Part shown: one piece after another, positions 43,735 to 52,055 of the stretch
How positions within the stretch are numbered: position 1 is the stretch's first letter
How the letters are laid out: each line of letters begins with the position of its first letter
Origin: Actinokineospora auranticolor
GTDB taxonomy: Bacteria; Actinomycetota; Actinomycetes; Mycobacteriales; Pseudonocardiaceae
Assembly (NCBI RefSeq): GCF_002934265.1
Contig: NZ_PTIX01000028.1
Span: 1-64,000 of the forward strand
DNA: 64,000 nt
Direction: 5' to 3'
The notes under the pieces: generated by a model
Seen by the model: the letters and a program-made list of their open reading frames with translations, nothing else
What the model was told of the DNA's origin: nothing
Databases searched by the model: none
Made by a program: the position numbers and the translations under genes

Positions 43735-44965
43735 AACGCGCCCCGATGTCCTGGCGGACCTGTCCGACATCGACGCGGCCAATGTCGCGCGGTGCGCGAA
43801 GGTCTTGCTGCGCCACCCCCTCTTGCGGCCGGGTGGGCAAGACGGCGACCTCTTGCCGTTGGTGTACCGGTATCGCGTATCGCTGCAAGAGATGTTCGCG
43901 ACGCTGTTGGGCTACCGGCTTGTCGTAGAGCGCCGGTTCGCACGTCTATATAAGAGCGGCCCGGGTGACGACACCACGCGCGGTGAGGCCAGCCTGTCCC
44001 CACGCGCCTATGCGTACGTCTGCCTGACAATGGCAGCGCTGACCGGTGTCGGACGGCAGGTGCTGTTGTCCCGTCTGGTCGCCGATGTGCGCGGTGCCGC
44101 GTCCGAGGCCGGGATCTCCGTGGTCGACGACGTGGGCGACCGGCGCGCGCTGACCGCCGCGCTGCGGCACCTCATCGGTCTCGGCGTGATCACCGAGACC
44201 GACGGCACGGTCGCGGGCCTGGTCTCCGAGGCCCCGTCGGAAGCGCTCATCACCATCCACACCGACCTGCTGGGCCAGCTGCTGGCCGGTCCGCTGGCCG
44301 AGGCGGAGTCCGCCGACGAGCTGGTGGAGCTGGCGTGCGCGCCCGGCCGGTTGGGCGTCGAGCACGCGGTGCGGCGCAGGCTGGTGGAGAACCCCGTGAC
44401 GCTGCACGCGGACCTGCCCGCCGCCGAGGCCGAGTGGCTGCTGCGCAACCAGCGGCGCGAGTCGGTCGTGCTGGAGCGCTGCTTCGGCCTGGTCACCGAG
44501 ATCCGCGCCGAGGGCGTCGCGGTGACCGACCCCGAGGAATACCTCACCGACGTCGTCTTCCCCTCCACCGGCACAGTCGCTCGAATCACCCTCTTGGCGC
44601 TGCCGGAGCTCTTGGACCAGTCCGACCTCTTGGACGACAACGACGAAGAGCCCCCACGACGTCCCGACGGCCGCATCCCGGTGACCAGGGAACGGTTGTT
44701 GTACGTGTGCCGGATCCTGGTGGAGGACTACCCGGCCGCGTGGTCGCGGCAGGCCACCGACGGCCTGGACACCCTCGCCGACGCCGTGGTCGACCTGCTT
44801 TCCCGCCTCATGCTCGCGGTGCCAGACGGCGACGGCTGGTTGATCAGCCCCGCCGCGCACCGCTGGCTGCCGCAGCCGGACGACTCGCCCGGCAGACCGG
44901 CGGCCGTGCCCGAGACGCCGCCGGAACCGGGGTGGTCGCTGTTCGACGAGGAGGCCGTGCGGTGA
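43724..44965 (+). CDS. jetB: Wadjet subunit JetB (TIGR02678/DUF2398)
   Basis: This 413-residue protein fits the DUF2398 family, the KITE-like partner in type II-style Wadjet systems: VARCAKVLLRHPLLRPG at the start, RLVVERRFARLYK, SPRAYAYVCLTMAALTGVGRQ, and RRLVENPVTLHADLPAAE near residue 225. It is thought to bind JetA and DNA within the loop-extruding complex. It overlaps jetA by 11 bp and jetC by 4 bp (GTGA). The first ~330 bp use more A/T-ending codons than the neighbouring genes, a possible trace of transfer. Confidence 0.88.
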   Translation: MPVKTRPDVLADLSDIDAANVARCAKVLLRHPLLRPGGQDGDLLPLVYRYRVSLQEMFATLLGYRLVVERRFARLYKSGPGDDTTRGEASLSPRAYAYVCLTMAALTGVGRQVLLSRLVADVRGAASEAGISVVDDVGDRRALTAALRHLIGLGVITETDGTVAGLVSEAPSEALITIHTDLLGQLLAGPLAEAESADELVELACAPGRLGVEHAVRRRLVENPVTLHADLPAAEAEWLLRNQRRESVVLERCFGLVTEIRAEGVAVTDPEEYLTDVVFPSTGTVARITLLALPELLDQSDLLDDNDEEPPRRPDGRIPVTRERLLYVCRILVEDYPAAWSRQATDGLDTLADAVVDLLSRLMLAVPDGDGWLISPAAHRWLPQPDDSPGRPAAVPETPPEPGWSLFDEEAVR

Positions 44966-47900
44966 CGACCGCTCCGACACCCGAGACGCCCGAGACCGAC
45001 CCGGCCCCGGTGCCCCCCGAGCACGACGACACCCCGCGCCCCGGGCGCTGGCGGCTGCACCGCGGTGGCATCGTCAACATCTGGCAGTACCGCGAGCAGG
45101 TCTTCGACTTCTCCGGCGGGCGCGCGATCTTCCAGGGCACCAACGGCTCCGGCAAGTCCCGCACGCTGGAGCTGCTGCTGCCGCTGTGCCTCGACGGCGA
45201 CCTGCGCTACCTGGGCTCCAAGGGCGCGGGCACGGTGTCCATCCGCCGTCTCATGCTCGACGACTACGACGGCGGCCCGAACCGCATCGGCTACGCCTGG
45301 ATCGAGCTGCACCGGCACACCGCCACCGGCGCCGACGAGTACCTGACCTGCGGCATCGGCGTGAAGGCGTCGGCCACCTCCCAGCAGATCAGCGACTCGT
45401 GGCGGTTCGTCACCCCCACCCGGGTCGGCACGCACTTCCAGCTCGCCTCCGCCGACCGCGTCCCGCTCGGCCCCGCCGCGCTGCGCGAGGTGCTCGGCGC
45501 GGACCGGGTCTACGACGAGGCCGCGTTCCGCGCCAAGGTCGCCGAGACGGTCTACGGCGTCCCCGGTGGCCGCTACGGCGACCTGCTGCACCTGCAGCGC
45601 ACCCTGCGCAACCCGGACATCGGCCTCAAGGTCCAAGATGGACAGTTGGAGCAGATCCTCACCGACGCCCTGCCGCCGCTGGACGCGGGCGTGGTGGAAC
45701 AGCTGGCCACCTCGTTCGAGGACCTGGAGTCGATCCGGGAGAACATCGGCAGGCTCAGCTCCGCCGACACCGCGATGACCGCGTTCCTGTCCGGCTACTC
45801 CGGCTACGCGCTCGGCGCGCTGCACGCGGCGGGCGGCAAGGCCCAGGCGGCGGGCCGCGCGCTGGACAACGCGCACGCCGAGATCCGCAAGCTGGAGACC
45901 AAGCTGGTCGCCGACGCCGACCGGCACGCCGAGGCCGAGGAGCGGGTGCGGGCGCTGGAGGAGCGCGACGCCGAGCTGGAGACCGGCATCGACTCGCTCA
46001 AGTCGCTGCCCGCCTACCAGGGCCTGCGCGACCTGCGCGACCGGGAGAAGCTGGTCGAGCAGTCCCGCGAGGCGGCGAGCACCGCGCTGGACAACGCCGG
46101 TGTGCAGCGCAACCACGCCGACCGCGCGGTGGAGACGGTGCTGACCGTGCTGCGCCGCCTGGGTGGCGACCTCGAGGACGCGACCGAACTCGCCCTGTCC
46201 ACTTCGGACGCCGTGACCGCCGCCGGGCTGGACCCGGCGCTGTGCCCGCGGGTCCCGGAGGCGCCGAGGCCGGAGGCGGGCGCGGTGACCGACCGGGTCC
46301 GCGCCAAGCCGGACCCGGAGGCGGAACCGCTGACCATCCAGCGCCGCACGCCCCCGCCGGTCGCCCCGGACGAGCTGGCGTCCGCGCTGTCGGACGCCGC
46401 GGGCCGGGCCGGTGACCTGGCGGGCGTGGTGGCCCGCCGGGCCGCGCTGGCCATGTCCCTGCACGACCGGGCGCTGTCCCTCGACGCCGACCGGCAGGAG
46501 CTGGACAAGCTCCAGGCCAAGGCGCGCGACGCGCAGCTGGCCGCGACCGAGGCCGCCGGTCACCGCAACGAGGCCCGGCAGCGCTTCGGCGTGGCCGCCG
46601 AGGTGTGGTGCGAGCGCGCTACGGCGTGGGCGTCGAACGGTCCGTTCGCCGACCACGAGCACGCCCGACCGCCGCGGCCCCCGGCCGTGGACGCGGTCCT
46701 GGCCCGCCCGGACTCGACCCGCGAGGCCCGGGACGCGGCCCGGCAGTGGGCGGCCCCGCACCTGACCGGCCTGCGCCAGCAGGTGGTGTCGGCGCGGCAG
46801 GCCGTGGACGAGCTGGTGCGGCGCACCAAGGACGCCGAGGCCCGGCTGATCGAGCTGCGCAAGGGCGTCGACGCGGCCCCGCCCGGCCTGCCCGACCGGG
46901 GCGACGGCGTCCCGTTCTACCGCCTGGTCGACTTCGCCCCCGACCTCGACGCGGAAACCCGCGCGGGGCTGGAGGCCGCGTTGCAGGACAGCGGCCTGCT
47001 GACCGCGTGGGTGCTGCCCGACGGCGGTCTCGGCGAGCCGGGGCTCGCCGGTGTCCTGGCCACTGTGGACGGTCCGGCGCCGAGCCCGTTGACCGCCGCG
47101 CTGGTGCCCGCGGTCGAGCCGGGCGACCCGGTGCCGGCCGGTGTCGTGGCCGCGCTGCTGGCGGCGGTGTCCTACGACGCGGAGTACCCGGGGCTGGCCG
47201 TGTGGCCGACGGGGCGTTGGCGGGCGGGTGTGATGCGGGGTTCGGCGGCCAAGCCGGACGCGGAGTTCGTCGGCGCGGGGGCCCGCGCGGCGGCCAGGAA
47301 CCGGGCGATCGAGGAGCTGGCGGCCGGGCTGGAGGTCTTGCACACCGAGCTGGCCGAGGCCGAGACCCGGCTGCGCGACCGGTCCGCGACGGTGGAGGTC
47401 TGGGACCGCCACCTCGACGCGTTCCCCGACGACCGCGAGCTGATCGCCGCCCGCGTGACCGCCGAGCAGGCCGTGCGCCAGACCGACGACCTCACCGGCA
47501 AGGCCGAGCGGTGGCGCACCGAGCACGTCACCGCCGACGGCCGCACCCGCGCGATGGAGACCGAACTGGCCCAGGACGCGGCGGCGGCCGGGCTGTCGGC
47601 GGACACCGAGGCGCTGCGGCACGCCCAGCGCGCGGCGGGTCAGGCGCGCGGGTCCGCGGAGGCGCTGCGCGACGCGTTGGCGAAGCGGGCCGTCGGCACG
47701 ATCCGCGACCTCGTCGAGGCGCTGCACGACCACAACGCCGCCGTCGACGACCGCGACACCGCCGAGCGCGTCGCCGACGAGAAGTGCCTGGCCTTCCACC
47801 GCGAGGCCACGGCGCTGGCCGAGCTGACCTCGGCGGTCGGCGGGGCGGCCGAGCAGGTCGCGCACCAGCTCACCGACCTGGAGCGGCAGCGCCGCGAGGC

Positions 47901-49113
47901 CCGGCAGGCGCTGCCGGAGTCCCGGCGCGCGGCGGGCGAGCTGTCCAACCAGGTCGTGAAGACGCAGACCCTGCTCGACACGAGGTCGGCGGAGATCGAC
48001 GGCAGGCGCACGGCGGCTTCCGCTGCGGCGCAATCGTTTGCGGACGCGTTGGCCGCGCCGGGCGTGTGGTCCGCCGCGATCAGCGAGGACCGCCCGGGCG
48101 ACGACGCCGACGCGTGGGCGCTGCTGGAGGCGGCGGTCGCGGAGAGCAAGCGGCTGCCGAGCGAGGAGAACGTCCTCACCAAGCTCCAGGCGTTGCAGGC
48201 GGCCCTGGCCGGTACGCACAACGTGCTGCCGGAGCGGCACGCGGGAATCCTGACCGTCGTCGTGTCGGCCGAGGAGGGCCCGGCCCCGGTGGCGGTCGCC
48301 GCGCGCCGGGTGGCGGAGCGGCTGTCCGAGCGGCGCGGGTTCCTCACGGAGCAGTACCAGGGGATCTTCGCGCTGCACCTGGTGCGCGAGCTGGCGGAGC
48401 GGCTGTCGGCGCAGATCGCCGTCGCCGAGGACCTGACCAGGCGGATGAACGACGTGCTGGACACCGCCCGGTCCAGCCAGGGCGTGCACGTGCGGCTGGA
48501 GTGGCAACCCGCCGCCTGGCTGGACGAGTCGACGCTGGAGGCCCTGCGGCTGCTGCGGATCCCGTTCGCGCAGCGGACCGAGGAGCAGGACACCCGGTTG
48601 CAGCAGGTGTTCACCGAGCGGATCGAGTCCGAACGCGACAGTGCCAGCGGTGGCTACACCGAGATCCTGGCCCGCGCCCTGGACTACCGCGGCTGGTTCG
48701 CCTTCACCGTCCGGGTCCGCGACACGGGCCCCGACGGCAAGCCCCGCTCCCGCAGGCTGCGCCAGCTGTCGTCCGGCGAGACCCGCCTCATCTCGTACGT
48801 CACCCTCTTCGCCGCGGCCGCCGCCTTCTACGGCGCCATCTCCGCGGGCTTGGCCGCGTCCATGTCCCCGCTCCGCCTGGTCCTCCTGGACGAGGCATTC
48901 GAGCGACTCGACGACCCGACCATCGCCCGCATGCTGGAACTCCTGGTCGACCTGGACATGGACTGGATCATCACCTGGCCCAGCGGCTGGGGCGTCTCGG
49001 ACCGCATCCCCCGCATGCACATCTACGACGTCCTGCGCCCCAAATCCGGCCACGGCGTCGCCTGCACCCACACCACCTGGGACGGCGCGGACCTGGAACG
49101 GGACGACCCGTGA
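44962..49113 (+). CDS. jetC: Wadjet SMC-like ATPase JetC (TIGR02680)
   Basis: This 1383-residue SMC/SbcC-type ATPase has Walker A GTNGSGKS at residues about 60-67, inside IVNIWQYREQVFDFSGGRA, the TIGR02680 start pattern. Long coiled coils run through about 280-1150 with a hinge-like globular part near 640-790. The ABC signature RQLSSGETRLIS is about 1268-1279 and Walker B LRLVLLDEAFERLDD about 1303-1317. JetC extrudes DNA loops so that small circular plasmids are recognised. It overlaps jetB and jetD by 4 bp each. Length fits the family (about 1350-1400). Confidence 0.93.
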   Translation: MTTAPTPETPETDPAPVPPEHDDTPRPGRWRLHRGGIVNIWQYREQVFDFSGGRAIFQGTNGSGKSRTLELLLPLCLDGDLRYLGSKGAGTVSIRRLMLDDYDGGPNRIGYAWIELHRHTATGADEYLTCGIGVKASATSQQISDSWRFVTPTRVGTHFQLASADRVPLGPAALREVLGADRVYDEAAFRAKVAETVYGVPGGRYGDLLHLQRTLRNPDIGLKVQDGQLEQILTDALPPLDAGVVEQLATSFEDLESIRENIGRLSSADTAMTAFLSGYSGYALGALHAAGGKAQAAGRALDNAHAEIRKLETKLVADADRHAEAEERVRALEERDAELETGIDSLKSLPAYQGLRDLRDREKLVEQSREAASTALDNAGVQRNHADRAVETVLTVLRRLGGDLEDATELALSTSDAVTAAGLDPALCPRVPEAPRPEAGAVTDRVRAKPDPEAEPLTIQRRTPPPVAPDELASALSDAAGRAGDLAGVVARRAALAMSLHDRALSLDADRQELDKLQAKARDAQLAATEAAGHRNEARQRFGVAAEVWCERATAWASNGPFADHEHARPPRPPAVDAVLARPDSTREARDAARQWAAPHLTGLRQQVVSARQAVDELVRRTKDAEARLIELRKGVDAAPPGLPDRGDGVPFYRLVDFAPDLDAETRAGLEAALQDSGLLTAWVLPDGGLGEPGLAGVLATVDGPAPSPLTAALVPAVEPGDPVPAGVVAALLAAVSYDAEYPGLAVWPTGRWRAGVMRGSAAKPDAEFVGAGARAAARNRAIEELAAGLEVLHTELAEAETRLRDRSATVEVWDRHLDAFPDDRELIAARVTAEQAVRQTDDLTGKAERWRTEHVTADGRTRAMETELAQDAAAAGLSADTEALRHAQRAAGQARGSAEALRDALAKRAVGTIRDLVEALHDHNAAVDDRDTAERVADEKCLAFHREATALAELTSAVGGAAEQVAHQLTDLERQRREARQALPESRRAAGELSNQVVKTQTLLDTRSAEIDGRRTAASAAAQSFADALAAPGVWSAAISEDRPGDDADAWALLEAAVAESKRLPSEENVLTKLQALQAALAGTHNVLPERHAGILTVVVSAEEGPAPVAVAARRVAERLSERRGFLTEQYQGIFALHLVRELAERLSAQIAVAEDLTRRMNDVLDTARSSQGVHVRLEWQPAAWLDESTLEALRLLRIPFAQRTEEQDTRLQQVFTERIESERDSASGGYTEILARALDYRGWFAFTVRVRDTGPDGKPRSRRLRQLSSGETRLISYVTLFAAAAAFYGAISAGLAASMSPLRLVLLDEAFERLDDPTIARMLELLVDLDMDWIITWPSGWGVSDRIPRMHIYDVLRPKSGHGVACTHTTWDGADLERDDP

Positions 49114-50240
49114 CGGATCCCCTGGTCGAGTTCGGGCGCCCGGAGTACGAGGTCCTCTGGCGCCAGGCCCGCACCGCCGTCGCGCGCGGTCAGGTCAAGC
49201 TGGGTTACAAGGCCCCCACCCCTTCGGCCGCCGCAGCCGTCTCCACCCTGCTCGACGTCGAAGTCACCGCAGGCGTCGGCCGCACCATCGCCGTCACCGA
49301 CCTGGACGCCCGCCTGCACACCTTCGGCACCACCCTGAACACAGTCCTATCCACCCTCTTCGGCGACGCCGCGGCAACTCTCGCCCCCGTCGCCCCGCAC
49401 CAGGCCGACGACATCCTCTTAAGGGCCCTGGTCTCCGCGGGCCTAGACGTCCCTTGGGCCCCTCAATGGGCCGACCAAGCCCGCCGCTACGCCAAGATCC
49501 CCGCCGAGCACCTGTCGACCATGGCCACCCAGGCCGCCGCCGTCCTGGCCCGGCTCAACCTCGCCACCACTCCACCCGCCACCTGGCAGGTCCGAACCGA
49601 CCTCAACCCGGCCCTGACCCGAGGCAACCGCCTGACCGCCCTGGTCCTGCGCGGCGCGGCCCTGGCCCACAACACCCCACTCCCCCGAACACCGGCCGAC
49701 GAACGTCGCCTGTGGGAACGCTGCGGAGTCCTCCCCGACGCCGTGTCGACGACCGTCCTCAGCTGGAACTTCCCCGGCTGCGAGGCTCGCACGTCCCAGG
49801 GCCTCCCCACCCACCTCACCATCCGAGACCGCGTCCCCCCACTTCCGGGCGTCTCGATCTGCGCCAGCCCCACCACCCTCGACGCCGCCATCGCCGCAGG
49901 CGTGACCCACCCCCTGCTCTGCGTCTCGGGTCACCTGAACCCGGTGGCCCGCCACATCCTCGCGGCCCTGAGGACCCCCCGAATCCACACCGACTTCGAC
50001 CCCCACGGCCTCCTCATCGCCACCCAGGCCCACAGCCTCGGCGCCACCCCCTGGCGCCTAACAGCCAACGACTACCGCGACGCCCTAACCACGGCCCGCA
50101 CCAACACCTGGGACCTCCCACCCCTGGACGCGGCACCCCCGAACACCCCCTGGGACCCGACCCTCCCCGAGGCCATGCGCGCCGGCTGGTCCATCCCGGA
50201 GGAGTTCACCATCCCCACCCTCCTCACCGACCTGACCTAA
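49110..50240 (+). CDS. jetD: Wadjet nuclease subunit JetD (TIGR02679/DUF2399), altered TOPRIM motif
   Basis: This 376-residue protein has an N-terminal DNA-binding part and a C-terminal TOPRIM-like domain. The Asp pair is present in HTDFDPHGLL (Asp295, Asp297). The expected beta-strand motif with catalytic Glu, Cys-Glu-Asn-Pro as I recall the family, reads Cys-Ala-Ser-Pro at 251-254 (codons TGC GCC AGC CCC), so the Glu appears to be missing. JetD normally cleaves the plasmid once JetABC stalls. The protein could be inactive, use another acid, or be misaligned by me. One rare TTA codon lies at 49419-49421. Confidence 0.85.
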   Translation: MTDPLVEFGRPEYEVLWRQARTAVARGQVKLGYKAPTPSAAAAVSTLLDVEVTAGVGRTIAVTDLDARLHTFGTTLNTVLSTLFGDAAATLAPVAPHQADDILLRALVSAGLDVPWAPQWADQARRYAKIPAEHLSTMATQAAAVLARLNLATTPPATWQVRTDLNPALTRGNRLTALVLRGAALAHNTPLPRTPADERRLWERCGVLPDAVSTTVLSWNFPGCEARTSQGLPTHLTIRDRVPPLPGVSICASPTTLDAAIAAGVTHPLLCVSGHLNPVARHILAALRTPRIHTDFDPHGLLIATQAHSLGATPWRLTANDYRDALTTARTNTWDLPPLDAAPPNTPWDPTLPEAMRAGWSIPEEFTIPTLLTDLT

Positions 50241-50793
50241 CCCACCCCTCCCCCCGCGCTTCCCCTCCACCTCAACCCAAAGCCCGCGCCGCCGGTGCCC
50301 GACGCGTCCATGCCGAACATCCCGGCCGCCAGGTGGGGTCGTGCCACCGGACGCGCCCGTGCGACCCGGCATCGGCCAGCCGGGCGCACCCGTGCCGCCA
50401 CCCGCCCTCCTTTTCACTCCCCTCCCCCCAACACAAAGCCCCACCCACCCGGGGGCAGGCCCCGCCTTGAGCCTATCGCCGCAGATCAGAGCCCCGGAAG
50501 CCCCGACCCGGCCACTGTGGACAAACGCGATTCATGTGGACAGCTCAAACACAATTCGCCTCAGCGGGAAGCGCCAACGAGTCGCAGAGCGGCCGTGGCG
50601 CGGCCACTCCGCCAAGCAGGCGGATCCCTGCCAGGTAGGTCGTTCTACCAAGCGGCCGGTGATCTCCAGGACCCTCAGCAAGGAACTGCCGCGCCAGCCG
50701 CACTTCCCAGCCAGCCCTTGATTTCAGCGTCTCAAGGTCGACGACAGGCAGAGCACCCACGACCCGCGCCATCACGCAACAGCGGGCCCACCC
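50241..50793. other. 553-bp gene-free region after the Wadjet operon
   Basis: C-rich, repetitive sequence occupies 50241-50470 and a lower-GC stretch 50500-50600. DnaA-box-like sequences occur at 50516-50524 (complement of TTGTCCACA) and 50535-50543. A 76-codon minus-strand frame (50545-50775) has no ribosome site or recognisable product. No terminator hairpin of note was found after jetD. Confidence 0.5.
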
Positions 50794-51471
50794 TCACGCG
50801 AACCCGGCCAACACCTCGCACACAATCCCCCGCATAGCCGCCTCCGCTCGCCCCGCGTCCCCCGCCACCACCGCCTCCGCCACCTCCACATGCAGCCGCA
50901 CCGCCTCGGGCTTGGGGGACATCGGCATCCGCCCCTGCCGGGTCCGGCCGGTCAACACCTCCCCCACCACCTCCCCCAGGTGCGCGAACATCTCGTTCCC
51001 CGACGCCACCAGCAGCAGCCGGTGGAACTCGATGTCGAAGTCCAGGAACGCGTCCAGGTCATCCGTCGACGACCGCAGCCGAACGGCCAGCGACGTCAGC
51101 CGTCCCGCCTGTTCCGCCGACACCCGCACCGCCGCCAGCGCCGCGGCCGCGGGCTCGACGGCCGCGCGCAGCTCGGTCAGCGACCGGAATTGCCGTTCCC
51201 GGTCCACCCCCGCCAGCCGCCAGCGGATGACGCGCGGGTCGTAGAGGTTCCACGCCGCCTCCGGCAGCACCACGATCCCCACCCGGCGGCGGCCGACGAC
51301 CAGGTGCATCGCCTCCAGCACGCGCAGCGCCTCGCGCACGACCGTGCGGGAGACGCGGAAGCGGGTTTCCAACTCCTCCGTGCGTAGCACCGTGCCGACG
51401 GGGTACTCGCCGGTCACGATCGCCGGGCCGAGGGTGTCGAGCACTTGGCCCGGGAGTCCTGAGGTCACCAC
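50794..51471 (-). CDS. FadR/GntR-family regulator, probable gluconate repressor
   Basis: This 225-residue regulator has an N-terminal winged helix-turn-helix (VGTVLRTEELETRFRVSRTVVREALRVLEAMHLV) and an all-helical FCD ligand domain (about 85-225), with metal/ligand residues in DFDIEFHRLLLVASGN and RLHVEVAEAVVAGD. It is divergent from gluconate kinase and permease genes, the usual arrangement of GntR-type gluconate repressors in actinobacteria. It starts at GTG 51471 or 51468. An inverted repeat CTGAGGT-N4-ACCTCAG covers the start codons. Confidence 0.87.
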   Translation of the reverse strand: MVTSGLPGQVLDTLGPAIVTGEYPVGTVLRTEELETRFRVSRTVVREALRVLEAMHLVVGRRRVGIVVLPEAAWNLYDPRVIRWRLAGVDRERQFRSLTELRAAVEPAAAALAAVRVSAEQAGRLTSLAVRLRSSTDDLDAFLDFDIEFHRLLLVASGNEMFAHLGEVVGEVLTGRTRQGRMPMSPKPEAVRLHVEVAEAVVAGDAGRAEAAMRGIVCEVLAGFA

Positions 51472-51476
51472 CTCAG
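51459..51476. promoter_or_regulatory. Inverted repeat over the gntR-type start codon
   Basis: CTGAGGT (51459-51465) and ACCTCAG (51470-51476) are perfect 7-bp arms around 4 bases that contain the GTG start of the regulator. It could be an autoregulatory operator or an mRNA hairpin hiding the start. Confidence 0.4.
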
Positions 51477-51484
51477 TGTGTCAC

Positions 51485-51527
51485 TCATATGACCAGTGCG
51501 TCTCAGACTCTTGAATAAGTACTACTT
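51485..51527. promoter_or_regulatory. Divergent gnt promoter/operator region
   Basis: TCATATGA (51485-51492), within TCATATGACCA whose complement TGGTCATATGA resembles FadR-type half-sites, and AAGTA-C-TACTT (51517-51527) are two dyads in an AT-rich patch between the regulator and the kinase gene. They are candidate binding sites for the divergently encoded regulator. No -35/-10 pair is clear. Confidence 0.4.
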
Positions 51528-51545
51528 TTGAGCTTCACTGGGTCG

Positions 51546-52055
51546 ATGGACACAGTGGTCGTCGTGATGGGTGTGTCGGGCTCGGGGAAGACCACCCTGG
51601 CCGCGGGCGTCGCCGGGGCCCTCGGTGTCCCGCTCGCCGAGGCCGACGAGTTCCACAGCGCGGCCAACATCGCCAAGATGCGGTCCGGCACACCGCTCAC
51701 CGACGAGGACCGCTGGCCGTGGCTGCGCGCCATCGGCGACTGGATCCGGGACCGGGCCGCGACCGGCGGCGGCGTGGTGACCTGCTCCGCGCTCAAGCGC
51801 GCCTACCGCGACCTGCTGCGCGAGTCGTCGCCCCACGTCTTCTTCGTCGAACTCGACGCGCCCCGGGCCCTGCTGGCCGACCGCATGGCCAACCGCAGCG
51901 GCCACTTCATGCCCGCGTCCCTTTTGGACTCCCAGCTGGCCGTCCTCGAGCCGCTGGACCCCGCCGAGCCCGGTGTCCGGCTCGACGCCACCGCCACCCC
52001 GGCCGACCTCGTCGAGGCCGCGCTGCGGGCCGTCCCCACCGGAGGCAACCCGTGA
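51546..52055 (+). CDS. gntK: Gluconokinase
   Basis: This 169-residue P-loop kinase has Walker A GVSGSGKT at residues 9-16, ADEFHSAANIAKMRSGTPLTDEDRWPWL and the CSALKRAYRDLLR and GHFMPASLLDSQLAVLEPL signatures of thermoresistant GntK/IdnK. It phosphorylates gluconate to 6-phosphogluconate for the pentose phosphate pathway. ATG 51546 gives the standard N-terminus; no strong ribosome site is seen. The stop overlaps the permease GTG by 4 bp. Confidence 0.94.
   Translation: MDTVVVVMGVSGSGKTTLAAGVAGALGVPLAEADEFHSAANIAKMRSGTPLTDEDRWPWLRAIGDWIRDRAATGGGVVTCSALKRAYRDLLRESSPHVFFVELDAPRALLADRMANRSGHFMPASLLDSQLAVLEPLDPAEPGVRLDATATPADLVEAALRAVPTGGNP

Noticed and set aside
44728..49071. 1447-codon open frame on the minus strand opposite jetC
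   Set aside because: It is the antisense shadow of a high-GC coding gene: Arg/Gly/Val-rich, no ribosome site, no domain, while the plus strand has full SMC motifs.
50545..50775. 76-codon minus-strand frame after the Wadjet operon
   Set aside because: No ribosome site or family resemblance; composition partly unusual, but not enough to call a gene.
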